From the NCBI GenBank assembly GCA_964554795.1, contig CAZKQB010000012.1, positions 7,541 to 71,540 on the forward strand: a stretch of DNA of 64,000 nucleotides. Direction: 5' to 3'. The stretch comes from SFHK01 sp964554795 (lineage in GTDB: Bacteria; Bacillota; Clostridia; Christensenellales; Aristaeellaceae). Positions 35,820 through 45,048 of the stretch are shown here, one piece after another; position 1 is the stretch's first letter; every line of letters begins with the position of its first letter. Made by a program: the position numbers and the translations under genes. The notes beneath the pieces are model-generated. The model saw only the letters and a list, made by a program, of their open reading frames with translations, was not told the DNA's origin and ran no database searches.

Positions 35820-37022
35820 TTATTTTCTCAGCCGTTCGATAACCCGTCGACACCGGGCGCGGTCATAAATCACCGGCACAGGATATACGGGATTCGCCTC
35901 CTTCAGCGCCCACGAAACCATCGTGTCGATATCCTCCTCCCGGATAAAATCAAAGCCGTCCGGAATACCCATGCGCGCGTTCATAGCGCGAATTTGCGCA
36001 ATGAAGCGGTGCGCCTTTTCCGCATTGTCTGCGCCGTCTATCCCAACCAGACCTGCCAAGCGCGCCAGCTTCGCAAAAACCGCCTCGCCATAATCCTCCA
36101 GCACCACAGGCAGAATCACCGCATTGGCCAGTCCATGTGCGGTGCCATACAGACCACCCAATGTATGTGCAATGGCATGTACATTTCCCACGCCCGCGCG
36201 CGTAAACGCGAATCCCGCCTTGAACGACGCATTCAGCATCTCCTCGCGCGCCGAAAGATCGTTCCCGTCGGCATACGCTCGTTCCAGATTCGAAAAGATG
36301 GCGCTAATAGCTTCCTCTGACAGGCGAAGACTCTGCCGGGTGTTGTACGTCCAGCACAGATATGCCTCCACTGCGTGGGTCAGCGCATCCATGCCGGTTG
36401 CGGCGGTCGCCTGCGGTGGAAGCCCTGCCGTTAACACAGGATCGAGCACCGCACAGTGAGGAACCAGCGCAAGATCCATAATCGCCGCCTTATGATGCGT
36501 CCTTGAATCGGTAATCACCGCAGCGATCGTCGTTTCGCTACCCGTACCGGCTGTGGTCGGCACGGCGATAAACGGCGGAATCGCCCGGCGCACTCTCAAA
36601 AGACCCGAAAGCGACTGCACCGTCTTTCCCGGTCGGACGACCAGCGCCGCCGCTCCCTTCGCCGCATCCATGGGGCTTCCACCGCCGACAGCCAGAAAGC
36701 TGTCGCAGCCGGATGCAGTGTACGCGTCCCGGATTTTCTCGCAGGTATCGGTCGTCGGATTGTTTTCTACATCGCTGTATATCTGATATTCAATTCCCGC
36801 CGCAGCCAGCTCTTCCAGGATGGCCGGCAGAATCAATCTCCGCACGCGCGGGCCTGTGACGATCATTGGCCGCCCGGCGTTCTGTCTGCGCAGCAGCGCC
36901 GGAATCCGCGAAGCGCTGCCCACTCCGCTTGCGACAAACGGCATACGCCACCTCAGAAACCGCGCGCCAACGTTGAATACGCACTGAAACGTGCGGCAAT
37001 AAAGCCACATCGGCGAAATCAT
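35820..37022 (-). CDS. Iron-dependent alcohol dehydrogenase (group III)
   Basis: The 400-residue NAD(P)-dependent Fe-ADH has the cofactor loop AVGGGSPMDAAKG (residues 111-123) and PTTAGTGSE, then metal ligands D212 and H216 (TGMDALTHAVEAY), H282 (GNVHAIAHTLGG) and H296 (GTAHGLANA). Substrates range from butanol and propanediol to sugar-derived alcohols. The start overlaps the upstream gene stop by ATGA, so both are translated together. It is divergent from the ABC importer at 38.8 kb, suggesting a linked catabolic role. Confidence 0.9.
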   Translation of the reverse strand: MISPMWLYCRTFQCVFNVGARFLRWRMPFVASGVGSASRIPALLRRQNAGRPMIVTGPRVRRLILPAILEELAAAGIEYQIYSDVENNPTTDTCEKIRDAYTASGCDSFLAVGGGSPMDAAKGAAALVVRPGKTVQSLSGLLRVRRAIPPFIAVPTTAGTGSETTIAAVITDSRTHHKAAIMDLALVPHCAVLDPVLTAGLPPQATAATGMDALTHAVEAYLCWTYNTRQSLRLSEEAISAIFSNLERAYADGNDLSAREEMLNASFKAGFAFTRAGVGNVHAIAHTLGGLYGTAHGLANAVILPVVLEDYGEAVFAKLARLAGLVGIDGADNAEKAHRFIAQIRAMNARMGIPDGFDFIREEDIDTMVSWALKEANPVYPVPVIYDRARCRRVIERLRK

Positions 37023-38548
37023 GTATCCGCCTCCGCTCGCATGCGTTTAAAGGAGAGCGCAATTTTTCCATTTTGCGGCTGGATTGTCAGCCCATCTTCC
37101 GCACATATTTCTCCTGCGTTCACGCACAGCGCATATTCCCTGCCGTCATGGGCAAAGATCAGCCGCCGCCCGTCTGCGCGGACAAACGCGCTCTTTTGCG
37201 CATTCCAGCGGAAGCACAGCGTTGCGCCGCCGGTAAACCGAAGCCCGTCGGGCTTCAAAAGTAGCTCGCCCACGCCATAGCTGACGCGCAGCGATTCCCC
37301 CTCTTCCGTTGCCGCAAGGCTCCCGATTCCCTCCGCGCGCAGCCACGCGCCCGCCCGAATGCCGCCTCCGCTCATACGGTTACCGTCTATGATGGGCAGA
37401 TTTTCATATACAAGGTATTCCGTCTCGCACGCGGCTTGCAGATAGCGTTCCTCGCAGCGCTCATCAAACAGTGTAAGGTCGCGCAGCCGCAGCCCTTCGC
37501 CGTCGCGGTACAGGTTTGCACGGTAGCTTGCGCAGTCATACCATACGGACTGCGCAAGCCTGTCCTCATACGGCTCCAGCGCGCATACCGCCGTGGCGGG
37601 CGTAAGAGAAAAGCAGCGTTTGAACCATTCGCCGCTGTCCTCCAGCCGCTCCACGCGCAGCGCACCCGCATCGCGCATTTTCGCAAGCAGCGGGAACTGG
37701 TATTCCAGACCGTCCTTCATTGCCGGCCAGCCAAATGAGTTTTCCTGACCAGCCTGCGCATAGGCGAATGCCAGACTGCCGCCCCGGAAGTTCTGCCGCA
37801 GGAACCAGTCTACCCATGCAGGCTTGCCACCTCCTGCCGCATACACAGGCTCCAGCGATTCGACGCCCTGCAGCTCCGTCGCGCCGTTTTCAACCGATAA
37901 GCCCAGATCGTACTGCGACACCGGGTCGCTGCCCAGCATGCGGAACACCGGCACGGAAATGCCTCCCTGCGCCGTCTGTGCTGGGCACAGCGCATTTTTA
38001 CGGCTGGGATAGTAGGCCTGGTTCCAATATCCGCCCCAGATAGTATAACCGTCCGTGCCCCACTGATCCTTGCAGTTGCAGCTGGCAACGATGCCGTATT
38101 TGTCTGCCATATACCCCAGCGTATGCGCATCAATCATCCACGAGCCCACGGAACGTGCTTCCCTACCAAAGCATTCGCGGAACTTCTTGAAGATCACGTC
38201 CGTCAGCTTCTCGCGTTCCTCCGGAAGATAGCCCACCGAGAAGCCCACGTTGGCATGCCAATCCCACTCAAAACCCGGTTGTCCGCGCCACTTTAGCCCC
38301 GCCGCCTCCACGTGCGGCTGGTTCATTTCAAACCAGATGCCCAGTTCAAACTGCTCTGGGTCCAACGGTTTCAGAAGTGACAGTATATCCTCGCGCAGCA
38401 TGGCATCATACTGCACAAGAAACGTGCCCTTCAGGCGATTTTCCTTCATCAGACGAATCTGCTCTCGCACCGGCTCTACCAGATCGATCCATCTCCGCCG
38501 CGGCTCCGCTCCGCGAATGAAATTAACAATATTTACAACATTTTCCAT
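37019..38548 (-). CDS. Unrecognised NodB-like barrel protein with C-terminal beta domain
   Basis: I do not recognise a named family. The 509-residue protein has no signal peptide. Residues 1-290 look like a seven-stranded alpha/beta barrel of the polysaccharide-deacetylase or GH57-like kind (GTFLVQYDAML, FELGIWFEMNQPHVEA, GSWMIDAHTLGYMADKYGI, ASCNCKDQWGTDGY). Residues about 330-509 are beta-rich and may bind sugar. The ATG at 38548 follows GAGGTGGGA. It is coupled to the alcohol dehydrogenase and divergent from a sugar-type ABC importer, so a carbohydrate role is inferred, not shown. Confidence 0.65.
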   Translation of the reverse strand: MENVVNIVNFIRGAEPRRRWIDLVEPVREQIRLMKENRLKGTFLVQYDAMLREDILSLLKPLDPEQFELGIWFEMNQPHVEAAGLKWRGQPGFEWDWHANVGFSVGYLPEEREKLTDVIFKKFRECFGREARSVGSWMIDAHTLGYMADKYGIVASCNCKDQWGTDGYTIWGGYWNQAYYPSRKNALCPAQTAQGGISVPVFRMLGSDPVSQYDLGLSVENGATELQGVESLEPVYAAGGGKPAWVDWFLRQNFRGGSLAFAYAQAGQENSFGWPAMKDGLEYQFPLLAKMRDAGALRVERLEDSGEWFKRCFSLTPATAVCALEPYEDRLAQSVWYDCASYRANLYRDGEGLRLRDLTLFDERCEERYLQAACETEYLVYENLPIIDGNRMSGGGIRAGAWLRAEGIGSLAATEEGESLRVSYGVGELLLKPDGLRFTGGATLCFRWNAQKSAFVRADGRRLIFAHDGREYALCVNAGEICAEDGLTIQPQNGKIALSFKRMRAEADT

Positions 38549-38588
38549 TCCGCGTCCCACCTCGATTGTTTCCTTTTGCCTTGACCGA

Positions 38589-38597
38589 ATTATACCA
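38589..38597 (-). promoter_or_regulatory. Extended -10 promoter of the barrel protein/ADH operon
   Basis: TGG-TATAAT on the minus strand, about 40 bp upstream of the start codon. No good -35 box is seen. Confidence 0.5.
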
Positions 38598-38745
38598 CAT
38601 CCACTGCGGCGCACCTCTTAATCTTGCCACATTTAACAAACGCAGACAGACTTTGATGAATACAGAAACCTATAATTCCTGTCTCCATTTTTGATAAAAT
38701 GAAGGCAAAAAGGCAAAAGATGATACACAAGCACAAATGAAACGA

Positions 38746-38775
38746 TTGTATTAACTACTGTAGAAATGTTATAAT
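38746..38775 (+). promoter_or_regulatory. Promoter of the ABC importer operon
   Basis: TTGTAT, an 18-bp spacer and TATAAT preceded by TGT (extended -10). It gives a leader of about 70 nt before the permease start at 38852. Confidence 0.65.
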
Positions 38776-38851
38776 AAGTATGGAATGGTTCGAAGAAAAA
38801 CTAAGGCACATGCGGTGCGAATCCGCTTGTACAGAAGGGAAGGATGAAGGG

Positions 38852-39787
38852 ATGGTGCAGCCAAAGCGCTTGGCTCAAGACGAGCTGGGCTATCGGCTCA
38901 AGCGATATTGGCCTGCTTATCTGTTGGTGCTGCCGGTCGTGCTCTGGTATATCATTTTCTGCTATGCACCCATGGGCGGTCTGATAATCGCATTCAAAAA
39001 ATACAGCGTGCTCAAGGGAATTCTGGAGAGTCCCTGGATTGGCTTGTATAACTTTAGTCGCCTGTTTGACTCGCTGGCATTCTATCAGGCCATCAAGAAT
39101 ACGCTGATCTTCAGCGGCTTGAACTTTGTTTTCGGCTTTCCTCTTCCAATCATTTTCGCCATTTTGCTCAATGAAATGCCCGGTCGGAAATACAAGAAGG
39201 TTGTACAAACCGTGAGCTATCTGCCGCATTTCATTTCCTGGTCCGTGGCAGGCGGTTTGGTCTACATGCTGCTTTCGCCCAGCACCGGCGCGATTTCCTC
39301 GCTGGTGCGTACGTTGGGCGGTACGCCGAAGAATTACATCGGCATCAGCAGTTATTTCCGTCCCATCGTTGTGATTTCGGATATCTGGAAGAATCTTGGA
39401 TGGAGCGCGATCATTTATATCGCCGCCATCACCTCGGTAGACGAGGAGCTGTATGAAGCAGCCACCATTGATGGAGCCGGACGCTTGGCTCGAATTTGGC
39501 ATGTAACGCTGCCGGGCATCCGCGGTATCATCTCCATTCAGATGATTCTGACGGTGAGTAAGATTCTGAACGTAAGCTTCAGCCAGATCTTCGTGTTGAT
39601 TTCCGACCTGACGCTGGATGTCGGCGAAACCATCGATTATTATGTCTACCGCGTAGGTCTTGGCTCAACGAACAACATGAGTCTGGCAACCGCGTCCGGT
39701 ATGTTCAAATCCGTGATCGGTCTGGTGCTGATCGTCGTAACCAACTATATCAGCCACAAGCTGACGGACGGGGAGGGAATTTGGTAA
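38852..39787 (+). CDS. ABC importer permease 1 (LplB/YteP type)
   Basis: The 311-residue membrane protein belongs to the oligosaccharide ABC permeases related to LplB/YteP. It has six membrane helices, and the EAA loop reads ELYEAATIDGAGRLARIWHV (residues about 212-231), which docks the ATPase. The start is set at 38852 by GGAAGGATGAAGGG; the frame is open back to 38780. The next permease begins on the base after the stop. No ATPase gene is in the window, so a shared MsmX-type ATPase elsewhere is likely. Confidence 0.9.
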   Translation: MVQPKRLAQDELGYRLKRYWPAYLLVLPVVLWYIIFCYAPMGGLIIAFKKYSVLKGILESPWIGLYNFSRLFDSLAFYQAIKNTLIFSGLNFVFGFPLPIIFAILLNEMPGRKYKKVVQTVSYLPHFISWSVAGGLVYMLLSPSTGAISSLVRTLGGTPKNYIGISSYFRPIVVISDIWKNLGWSAIIYIAAITSVDEELYEAATIDGAGRLARIWHVTLPGIRGIISIQMILTVSKILNVSFSQIFVLISDLTLDVGETIDYYVYRVGLGSTNNMSLATASGMFKSVIGLVLIVVTNYISHKLTDGEGIW

Positions 39788-40660
39788 ATGAAGATCAAGA
39801 AGTCTCCGTCTGACCGTATCTTTAACGGGGTCACGTATGTTGTGATGACCTTCGTGCTGATTGTAACCCTTTACCCGTTCTGGTACGTGGCAGTGGGCTC
39901 CGTGTCCAGCATGGCGCATCTAATCAAAAATGGTTTCGTCTTCTGGCCGGATGGATTGCATCTGGAAGCCTACGAGCAGGTATTCCGCAACGACCTGGTG
40001 CCTGTGGCCTATCGGAACACCTTGATCGTAACGGTATGCGGCACAGGACTGAGCATGCTGCTGACCATTCTGGGCGGCTTCGTGCTTTCTCTTAAAAAGC
40101 TGCCTGGTCGTACGCCGCTTACCTTCTTCTTCGTGTTCACGATGATGTTTGGCGGCGGTTTGGTGCCGACCTTTCTGGTGGTAAGCAAGCTGGGCCTGAT
40201 CGATACGCTGTTTGCCCTGTTTGTTCCCAGCGCCATCAGCACCTACAATATGATCCTCATGCGCAACTTCTTTCAGAGCGTTCCCGAAGCTCTCTTTGAA
40301 GCTGCTTCCATCGACGGAGAGACCCTGCCTGGCTACGTCTTCCACATCCTGCTGCCGCTTTCCGGCGCGGCAATTGCCAGCATTACGCTGTTTTATGCCG
40401 TTGGATATTGGAATAACTATTTCGACAGTATCATCTACATCCGCAACAATCGCCTGTGGCCCATGCAGACCGTGCTGCGTCAGGTACTTCAGACGACTCA
40501 AATGAACAACATGATGTATGATGATGCGAAAAAGGGCGTAGCAACAGAAACGCTGAAGGATGCCATGATCGTAGTAACCATGGTTCCGATTCTGTGCGTA
40601 TATCCCTTCGTGCAGAAGTATTTCGTCAGGGGCGTTATGGTTGGTTCAATTAAGGGATAA
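39788..40660 (+). CDS. ABC importer permease 2 (YtcP/LplC type)
   Basis: The 290-residue protein is the second permease of a carbohydrate uptake importer. Six membrane helices, FVFTMMFGGGLVPTFLVV and the EAA loop ALFEAASIDGETLPGYVFHI (about residue 166) identify it. The ATG follows the first permease stop with no gap, ensuring equal synthesis. It forms the membrane channel with permease 1 and receives substrate from the binding protein encoded 51 bp downstream. Confidence 0.9.
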   Translation: MKIKKSPSDRIFNGVTYVVMTFVLIVTLYPFWYVAVGSVSSMAHLIKNGFVFWPDGLHLEAYEQVFRNDLVPVAYRNTLIVTVCGTGLSMLLTILGGFVLSLKKLPGRTPLTFFFVFTMMFGGGLVPTFLVVSKLGLIDTLFALFVPSAISTYNMILMRNFFQSVPEALFEAASIDGETLPGYVFHILLPLSGAAIASITLFYAVGYWNNYFDSIIYIRNNRLWPMQTVLRQVLQTTQMNNMMYDDAKKGVATETLKDAMIVVTMVPILCVYPFVQKYFVRGVMVGSIKG

Positions 40661-40711
40661 TTCATTGAAATTCGTGCGGCTCGTGCCGTGCAGAATAAAG
40701 GAGGAGACCCC

Positions 40712-42238
40712 ATGAAAAAGATCCTGTCACTGGTTTTGTCTTTGGCAATGCTACTGACCATGGCAGCTCTGCCCGCGTTCGCAGAGGATGAACCCGTTGT
40801 TCTCAACGTGTTCTATTCCACCTCTCGCCCCATGAATGAAGCTACCGAGCTGACCCGCGAGTTCATCAAGGAACAGATCGGCGTAGACTTCAACCTCACC
40901 GAGGGCGACGGTAGCAACTTCGATCAGCAGCTGGCTCTTTACATTGCAGACGGCAACATGCCCGATGTCGTTCGTCTAGGCTACGACATGTGGAAAGAGT
41001 ACGCGGTGGAAGGCGCTTGGGCCGACCTGACCGACTATATCACCGATGAGTACGCCGATCTGAACAACTACGTTGGCGACAACTGGACCTACGCGTACCA
41101 GGACGGCCGCGTGATGGGCGTTCCCAGCCTGAGCGGCACTCCCTCCAACCACGTTATCGCGATCCGCGAAGACTGGCTGAAGAAGGTTAATCTGGAGATC
41201 CCCGCGACTCTGGATGACTTTGTGAACGTAATGCGCGCCTTCACCACCCAGGATCCCGACGGCAACGGCCAGAATGATACCTACGGTCTGGGCGGCTCCG
41301 GCGTGAACACCCTCAGCCCCATCTTCGGCGCATATGGCGCGGCGATTGACGAATCCTTCTTCCTCAACGAGGATGGCACCATCACCACCAACGCCATTTC
41401 CGAAGCTTACAAGCAGGGCCTGAAGACCGCACGCGATCTGTATGCGGAAGGCCTGATCGACCCCGAAGTATTCACCTGCTCCAACGACCAGATGCTCACC
41501 AAGTGGTGCCGCGGCGAAATGGGCATCATGTCCGCAGCATGGAGCCGTGCCGGCAACGCTTATCTGCGTTATGACTTCGGCACTCTGCAGCCCGATGCGG
41601 AAGTTGAAATCATCCTGCCCCCGACCGGCCCCGAAGGCCTGAGCAACAGCGTTGCTGCCGCTCCCATCAGCGCAATGATCGCTGTCAGCTATAAGGCGAG
41701 CCCCGAGAAGATCGAAGCAGCCATGAAGCTGTTCAACTTCGCTGCCAGTCCCCTTGGTTGGCGCGTGACCATGTACGGCATTCCCGGCGAGTTCTTCGAT
41801 TATGACGCAGAAACCGAGCAGACCCTCTGGACCAGCGATCTGAACAACGGCGTTTCCAAGTCTGGCAAGTACGAAGTTACCGACATGCAGGTTTACAAGC
41901 TGTTCAACCATGCCGGTTGGGAAGCACAGGGCGACGGTCTGATCGACGCGCCTCATGGTCAGATGTGGAAGGCTGGTTCCGCAATGCGCTTTGAGGAGAA
42001 CGTAAAGCCCAACATCTTCTCGATGTTCAAGACGGAAGAATACACTGAGCTGTATGGCGAAGTGAACACCTATTTCCGCACCAGCATGCTGGCCTTCATC
42101 ATGGGCGAGAAGGACATCGATGCTGAGTGGGACAACTACGTTCAGACCTACCTGAACATGGGCGGTGACGCGATCCGTCAGTCCCAGCTGGTCGAATACA
42201 ACAAGGTCTTCGGCAGCGGCTGCACTTTTGCAGAATAA
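40712..42238 (+). CDS. Extracellular solute-binding protein (LplA-like)
   Basis: The 508-residue type 1 solute-binding protein has a signal peptide (KKILSLVLSLAMLLTMAALP, cleavage near AFA-ED). Typical features are the ligand region DGNMPDVVRLGYDMWKE, GRVMGVPSL and an EGLIDPEVF helix. Unlike most Gram-positive relatives it has no lipobox cysteine, so it may be released or held another way. AGGAGG precedes the ATG at 40712. It supplies sugars or sugar-like ligands to the two permeases; the ligand is unknown. Confidence 0.88.
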   Translation: MKKILSLVLSLAMLLTMAALPAFAEDEPVVLNVFYSTSRPMNEATELTREFIKEQIGVDFNLTEGDGSNFDQQLALYIADGNMPDVVRLGYDMWKEYAVEGAWADLTDYITDEYADLNNYVGDNWTYAYQDGRVMGVPSLSGTPSNHVIAIREDWLKKVNLEIPATLDDFVNVMRAFTTQDPDGNGQNDTYGLGGSGVNTLSPIFGAYGAAIDESFFLNEDGTITTNAISEAYKQGLKTARDLYAEGLIDPEVFTCSNDQMLTKWCRGEMGIMSAAWSRAGNAYLRYDFGTLQPDAEVEIILPPTGPEGLSNSVAAAPISAMIAVSYKASPEKIEAAMKLFNFAASPLGWRVTMYGIPGEFFDYDAETEQTLWTSDLNNGVSKSGKYEVTDMQVYKLFNHAGWEAQGDGLIDAPHGQMWKAGSAMRFEENVKPNIFSMFKTEEYTELYGEVNTYFRTSMLAFIMGEKDIDAEWDNYVQTYLNMGGDAIRQSQLVEYNKVFGSGCTFAE

Positions 42239-42265
42239 CACCCACAAGGGATAGACAGGTCATGG

Positions 42266-42360
42266 TATAATAAAGGGGAGACTCGGCTGAAAGCGAGAGT
42301 TATTACGTCGAGGTCGCCCCGGGCCGGGGTGGCACCATTGCTACTCCGGCCTATTCTTTA
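42266..42360 (+). ncRNA. T-box-like attenuator between binding protein and sensor kinase genes
   Basis: A TATAAT box at 42266-42271 is followed by hairpin CTCG-GCTGAAAG-CGAG (42282-42297), then terminator arms GGCCGGGGT (42322-42330) and ACTCCGGCC (42343-42351) and a T-rich end. The loop side carries GGGGTGGCACC (42326-42336), which resembles the conserved T-box GGGTGGnACC. A short CCCC-GGGCC-GGGG helix would compete with the terminator. The element is far shorter than full T-boxes and no complete Stem I is visible, so it may be a remnant, a variant, or only a terminator. Confidence 0.4.
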
Positions 42361-42391
42361 TCAGAAAGTCTTGTGCGGAGGGATACAGTGA

Positions 42392-44167
42392 ATGAAAAAA
42401 AAGAAAAGCTTAACGTTGATGCAGAAAATGATGATTTGGTTCATTCTGATTATCCTGCTGCCTTCGCTGATGCTTTCTTCTATCCTGTATCGCGTTCAGA
42501 CGGATCGCGCATATGATATTCTGGTAGAAAATCATTATGCCGTGCTCGGCATGGCCCGAGAAAGCATTCTTCGCAGCGCAGCCAGCGTCGAAAATCTCGT
42601 AGAGATGCTGTCGCTGAATGCTGAACTGCATCAACTGGTTGCCGACAGCAAGCAGACACCCTATCAGCGTGTAATGAAAATTCTCTATGATGTGGGAGAG
42701 AGTATTGCACAGGCACAGCTGATGCTTTCAGATCTAAATGCGCGTATAACTCTCTATTCGGCAGATGACAGGATTCCCGAAACCTATTGGACATTCCTGC
42801 ATCTGGATCGATTGGAGAACATGACAAGCTATCAGAATTTCCTTACCAATGATAAGAGTAAGGGTTGGGGCGGAGTGGGATTGATGTATCCCCAGGAAAC
42901 CGTCCTGCGGGCTGAGAATAATCAGCTGATGCTGAGCTATTATCAAAAGCTGCTGACTGGACTCGGAGATTGCGCGGGTGTCCTGCAATGCAGTATATCG
43001 CTCCAGAAGATTTTTTCACCGCTGCAGTTTGACGGAAACGCAGATACCTATTATGTGCTTCAGGACGGTGAAGTTCTATATCAGTCCGATGCAACCCAGT
43101 CCCTGCCAGAGGAATACCAGCAGGGGCAAACAAGGCAGATCATTCATCAGCAGCTGTATCTGACGCGTGCCTTGGAGGATATGGACCTGCTGCTTGTGAT
43201 GCGATTGGATTATGACGCGCTGCACAGTCAAACTTTAGCCAGCGGCTTAGTTCTGCTTTTGACTGTGTTAGGCACCGGCGCTCTGATGCTGGTGGCTACG
43301 TGCACATTTCTGAGATCTATTCAAAATCGTATGAATCAGGCACTGGATTTTGCCCAGCGTGCAAAGGATGGCAGCACAGACATCATTTTCCCCAACCCGA
43401 GTGGGGACGAGGTCGGCCGGCTCATTGATGCGTTCAATACCTTGCTCATTCGTTTGCAGGAAAACAATCAAAAGATGATTACTCATGAGCGCAATGAAAA
43501 AAGCGCCTTGCGGCTGGCGCTGCAATATCAGATCAATCCCCATTTTCTGTTCAACTCGCTGAATTGGATTCAGCTGAGCACAGAGCTTGGCGTGGAACGT
43601 GAGCAGCTGTCGGAAGCTATTTTGCTGCTGAGTAAGTTGCTGCGAAACAATTTGCAGGGCAATGCCATGACAACCCTGCAGGAAGAGGTCTGCTGTGCGC
43701 GGAACTATGTGCATTTGATGAATATGCGTAAGCAGGATCTGGTTCACCTGGAGCTTCAAGTAGATTCGCTGCCACCAGAGCTACCGGTGATGCGCTTCCT
43801 GTTTCAGCCGCTATGTGAAAATGCCATTCAACACGGCATGGAAATGGGCAATCCGCTGCATATCGTCATTCGCGGCTGGCAGGAAGGCAATATGGTACAT
43901 TTGGCCGTAGAAAACGACGGCGCCGCGATTCCGCCCGACAAACTGGAAAAGCTTCAAACGCAGGTTGCTCATGAACCAGAGGGTCATGGCATTGGACTTG
44001 GAAATCTCTCCTCGCGTCTGCATCTTCTGTATGGCGAAGACGCAGGCATGACCGTGACTTCTACCCATGAATTGACTCGAATTGAAGTACACTTTTTGCC
44101 CAAACTGTCAGAGGAGATGCAGGCGATCGGCGCTTGCGGAAAGGATGAAAACATATGCGCTTGCTGA
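42392..44167 (+). CDS. YesM-type sensor histidine kinase
   Basis: The 591-residue membrane kinase has helix 1 (about 12-32), an extracellular sensing region (33-280), helix 2 (281-308), a HAMP domain (309-365), the His_kinase motif YQINPHFLFNSL with H384, and an ATPase domain with PLCENAIQHGMEMG and GIGLGNLSSRL. Such kinases sense extracellular sugars or binding-protein complexes and control nearby importers. GGAGGGA precedes the ATG. It overlaps the regulator gene by 13 bp. Confidence 0.93.
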   Translation: MKKKKSLTLMQKMMIWFILIILLPSLMLSSILYRVQTDRAYDILVENHYAVLGMARESILRSAASVENLVEMLSLNAELHQLVADSKQTPYQRVMKILYDVGESIAQAQLMLSDLNARITLYSADDRIPETYWTFLHLDRLENMTSYQNFLTNDKSKGWGGVGLMYPQETVLRAENNQLMLSYYQKLLTGLGDCAGVLQCSISLQKIFSPLQFDGNADTYYVLQDGEVLYQSDATQSLPEEYQQGQTRQIIHQQLYLTRALEDMDLLLVMRLDYDALHSQTLASGLVLLLTVLGTGALMLVATCTFLRSIQNRMNQALDFAQRAKDGSTDIIFPNPSGDEVGRLIDAFNTLLIRLQENNQKMITHERNEKSALRLALQYQINPHFLFNSLNWIQLSTELGVEREQLSEAILLLSKLLRNNLQGNAMTTLQEEVCCARNYVHLMNMRKQDLVHLELQVDSLPPELPVMRFLFQPLCENAIQHGMEMGNPLHIVIRGWQEGNMVHLAVENDGAAIPPDKLEKLQTQVAHEPEGHGIGLGNLSSRLHLLYGEDAGMTVTSTHELTRIEVHFLPKLSEEMQAIGACGKDENICAC

Positions 44168-44889
44168 TTGTAGACGATGATAAAATGACCTGCCGCGGCA
44201 TCCAATTGCGCATTCAGAACATGGATCTATGGCAGATTCAGGAAATCCATATGGCCTTTTCCGGCGAAGAGGCGTTATCTTTCGCGCAGCAAAATCCTGT
44301 GGACATTTTGCTGACGGACATACAGATGGTAAATATGAATGGTCTTGAATTGATCGGTCGGCTGAAGGAGCTGCATCCTCATGTGGTTAGCTTAATTCTT
44401 ACCGCACATGCCAGCTTTCCCTATGCCCAGCAAGCCATTGAGTTGGGCGTTATCGGTTTTCTGCTTAAGCCCTGCGGAAAGGAAGAACTGCGAGCCATGC
44501 TGCAAAAGGCGATTGCACAGTCCGAGGCTCTCGGCGCGCAGACAAGTCCTGCGCCAGTCAAGGCTCCTATTGAATGGGCCAAGAACTATGTTCAGACACA
44601 TCTGACGGAAAAGATCGATATGGTGCTGGTGGCTAACAAACTGGATTTGAGCTACAGCTATTTCAGCAAGCTCTTTAAGCAGGAAACAGGTCAAAGCTTT
44701 TCCAATTACATTATCGAGGAAAAGATGAAAGAGGCCGGACGGCAAGTACTGGCCGGACGGCGAACCAGCCAGATTGCCCAGGATCTGGGCTATCAATCCC
44801 CACAGAATTTCAATCGCACCTTCGTACGCTATTACCAGTGCACGCCCAGCGAATATCGCCAAAGGAAAATGTACGAGCAGAAATCGTAG
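44155..44889 (+). CDS. YesN-type response regulator with AraC DNA-binding domain
   Basis: The 244-residue regulator has a receiver domain with acid pair VDDD and phospho-acceptor D55 in ILLTDIQMVNMNG, a lysine in LLKPCG, and a C-terminal AraC pair of helix-turn-helices (about 140-240, with VLVANKLDLSYSYFSKLFKQ and IAQDLGYQSPQNFNRTF). It is encoded in overlap with the kinase and most likely activates the ABC importer promoter at 38746 and perhaps the divergent dehydrogenase operon. Confidence 0.93.
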   Translation: MRLLIVDDDKMTCRGIQLRIQNMDLWQIQEIHMAFSGEEALSFAQQNPVDILLTDIQMVNMNGLELIGRLKELHPHVVSLILTAHASFPYAQQAIELGVIGFLLKPCGKEELRAMLQKAIAQSEALGAQTSPAPVKAPIEWAKNYVQTHLTEKIDMVLVANKLDLSYSYFSKLFKQETGQSFSNYIIEEKMKEAGRQVLAGRRTSQIAQDLGYQSPQNFNRTFVRYYQCTPSEYRQRKMYEQKS

Positions 44890-44930
44890 CGTTGTCTTCG
44901 TAGTATTCGTGAAGTACCGTACCATGAAGC

Positions 44931-44967
44931 GCCTGCTGCAGGCGCAAAATTCTGCAGCAGGCACTTT
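44931..44967 (+). terminator. Rho-independent terminator of the ABC/two-component locus
   Basis: Arms GCCTGCTGCAG and CTGCAGCAGGC around a 10-nt loop, followed by ACTTTT. Confidence 0.75.
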
Positions 44968-44989
44968 TGCGCCTGTTCAGCTAACAGAA

Positions 44990-45026
44990 GGGGCTTGCCG
45001 TCTGCTCTTCACAGACAGCAAGCCCC
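44990..45026. terminator. Second hairpin between convergent operons
   Basis: Arms GGGGCTTGC-N2-TCTG and CAGA-N2-GCAAGCCCC. It lies between the YesN and transketolase genes and probably ends minus-strand transcripts, although the T tract there is short. Confidence 0.65.
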
Positions 45027-45048
45027 TTCACTGGCTTAACGGTTTTTC

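Noticed and set aside
38735..38760. Catabolite-repression (cre) site before the ABC operon
   Set aside because: TGAAACGATTGTA is one base short of the cre spacing and lacks the second half-site.
40976..42247. 423-codon open frame antisense to the solute-binding protein gene
   Set aside because: The plus-strand gene is complete with signal peptide and ribosome binding site, and the antisense product has no recognisable features.
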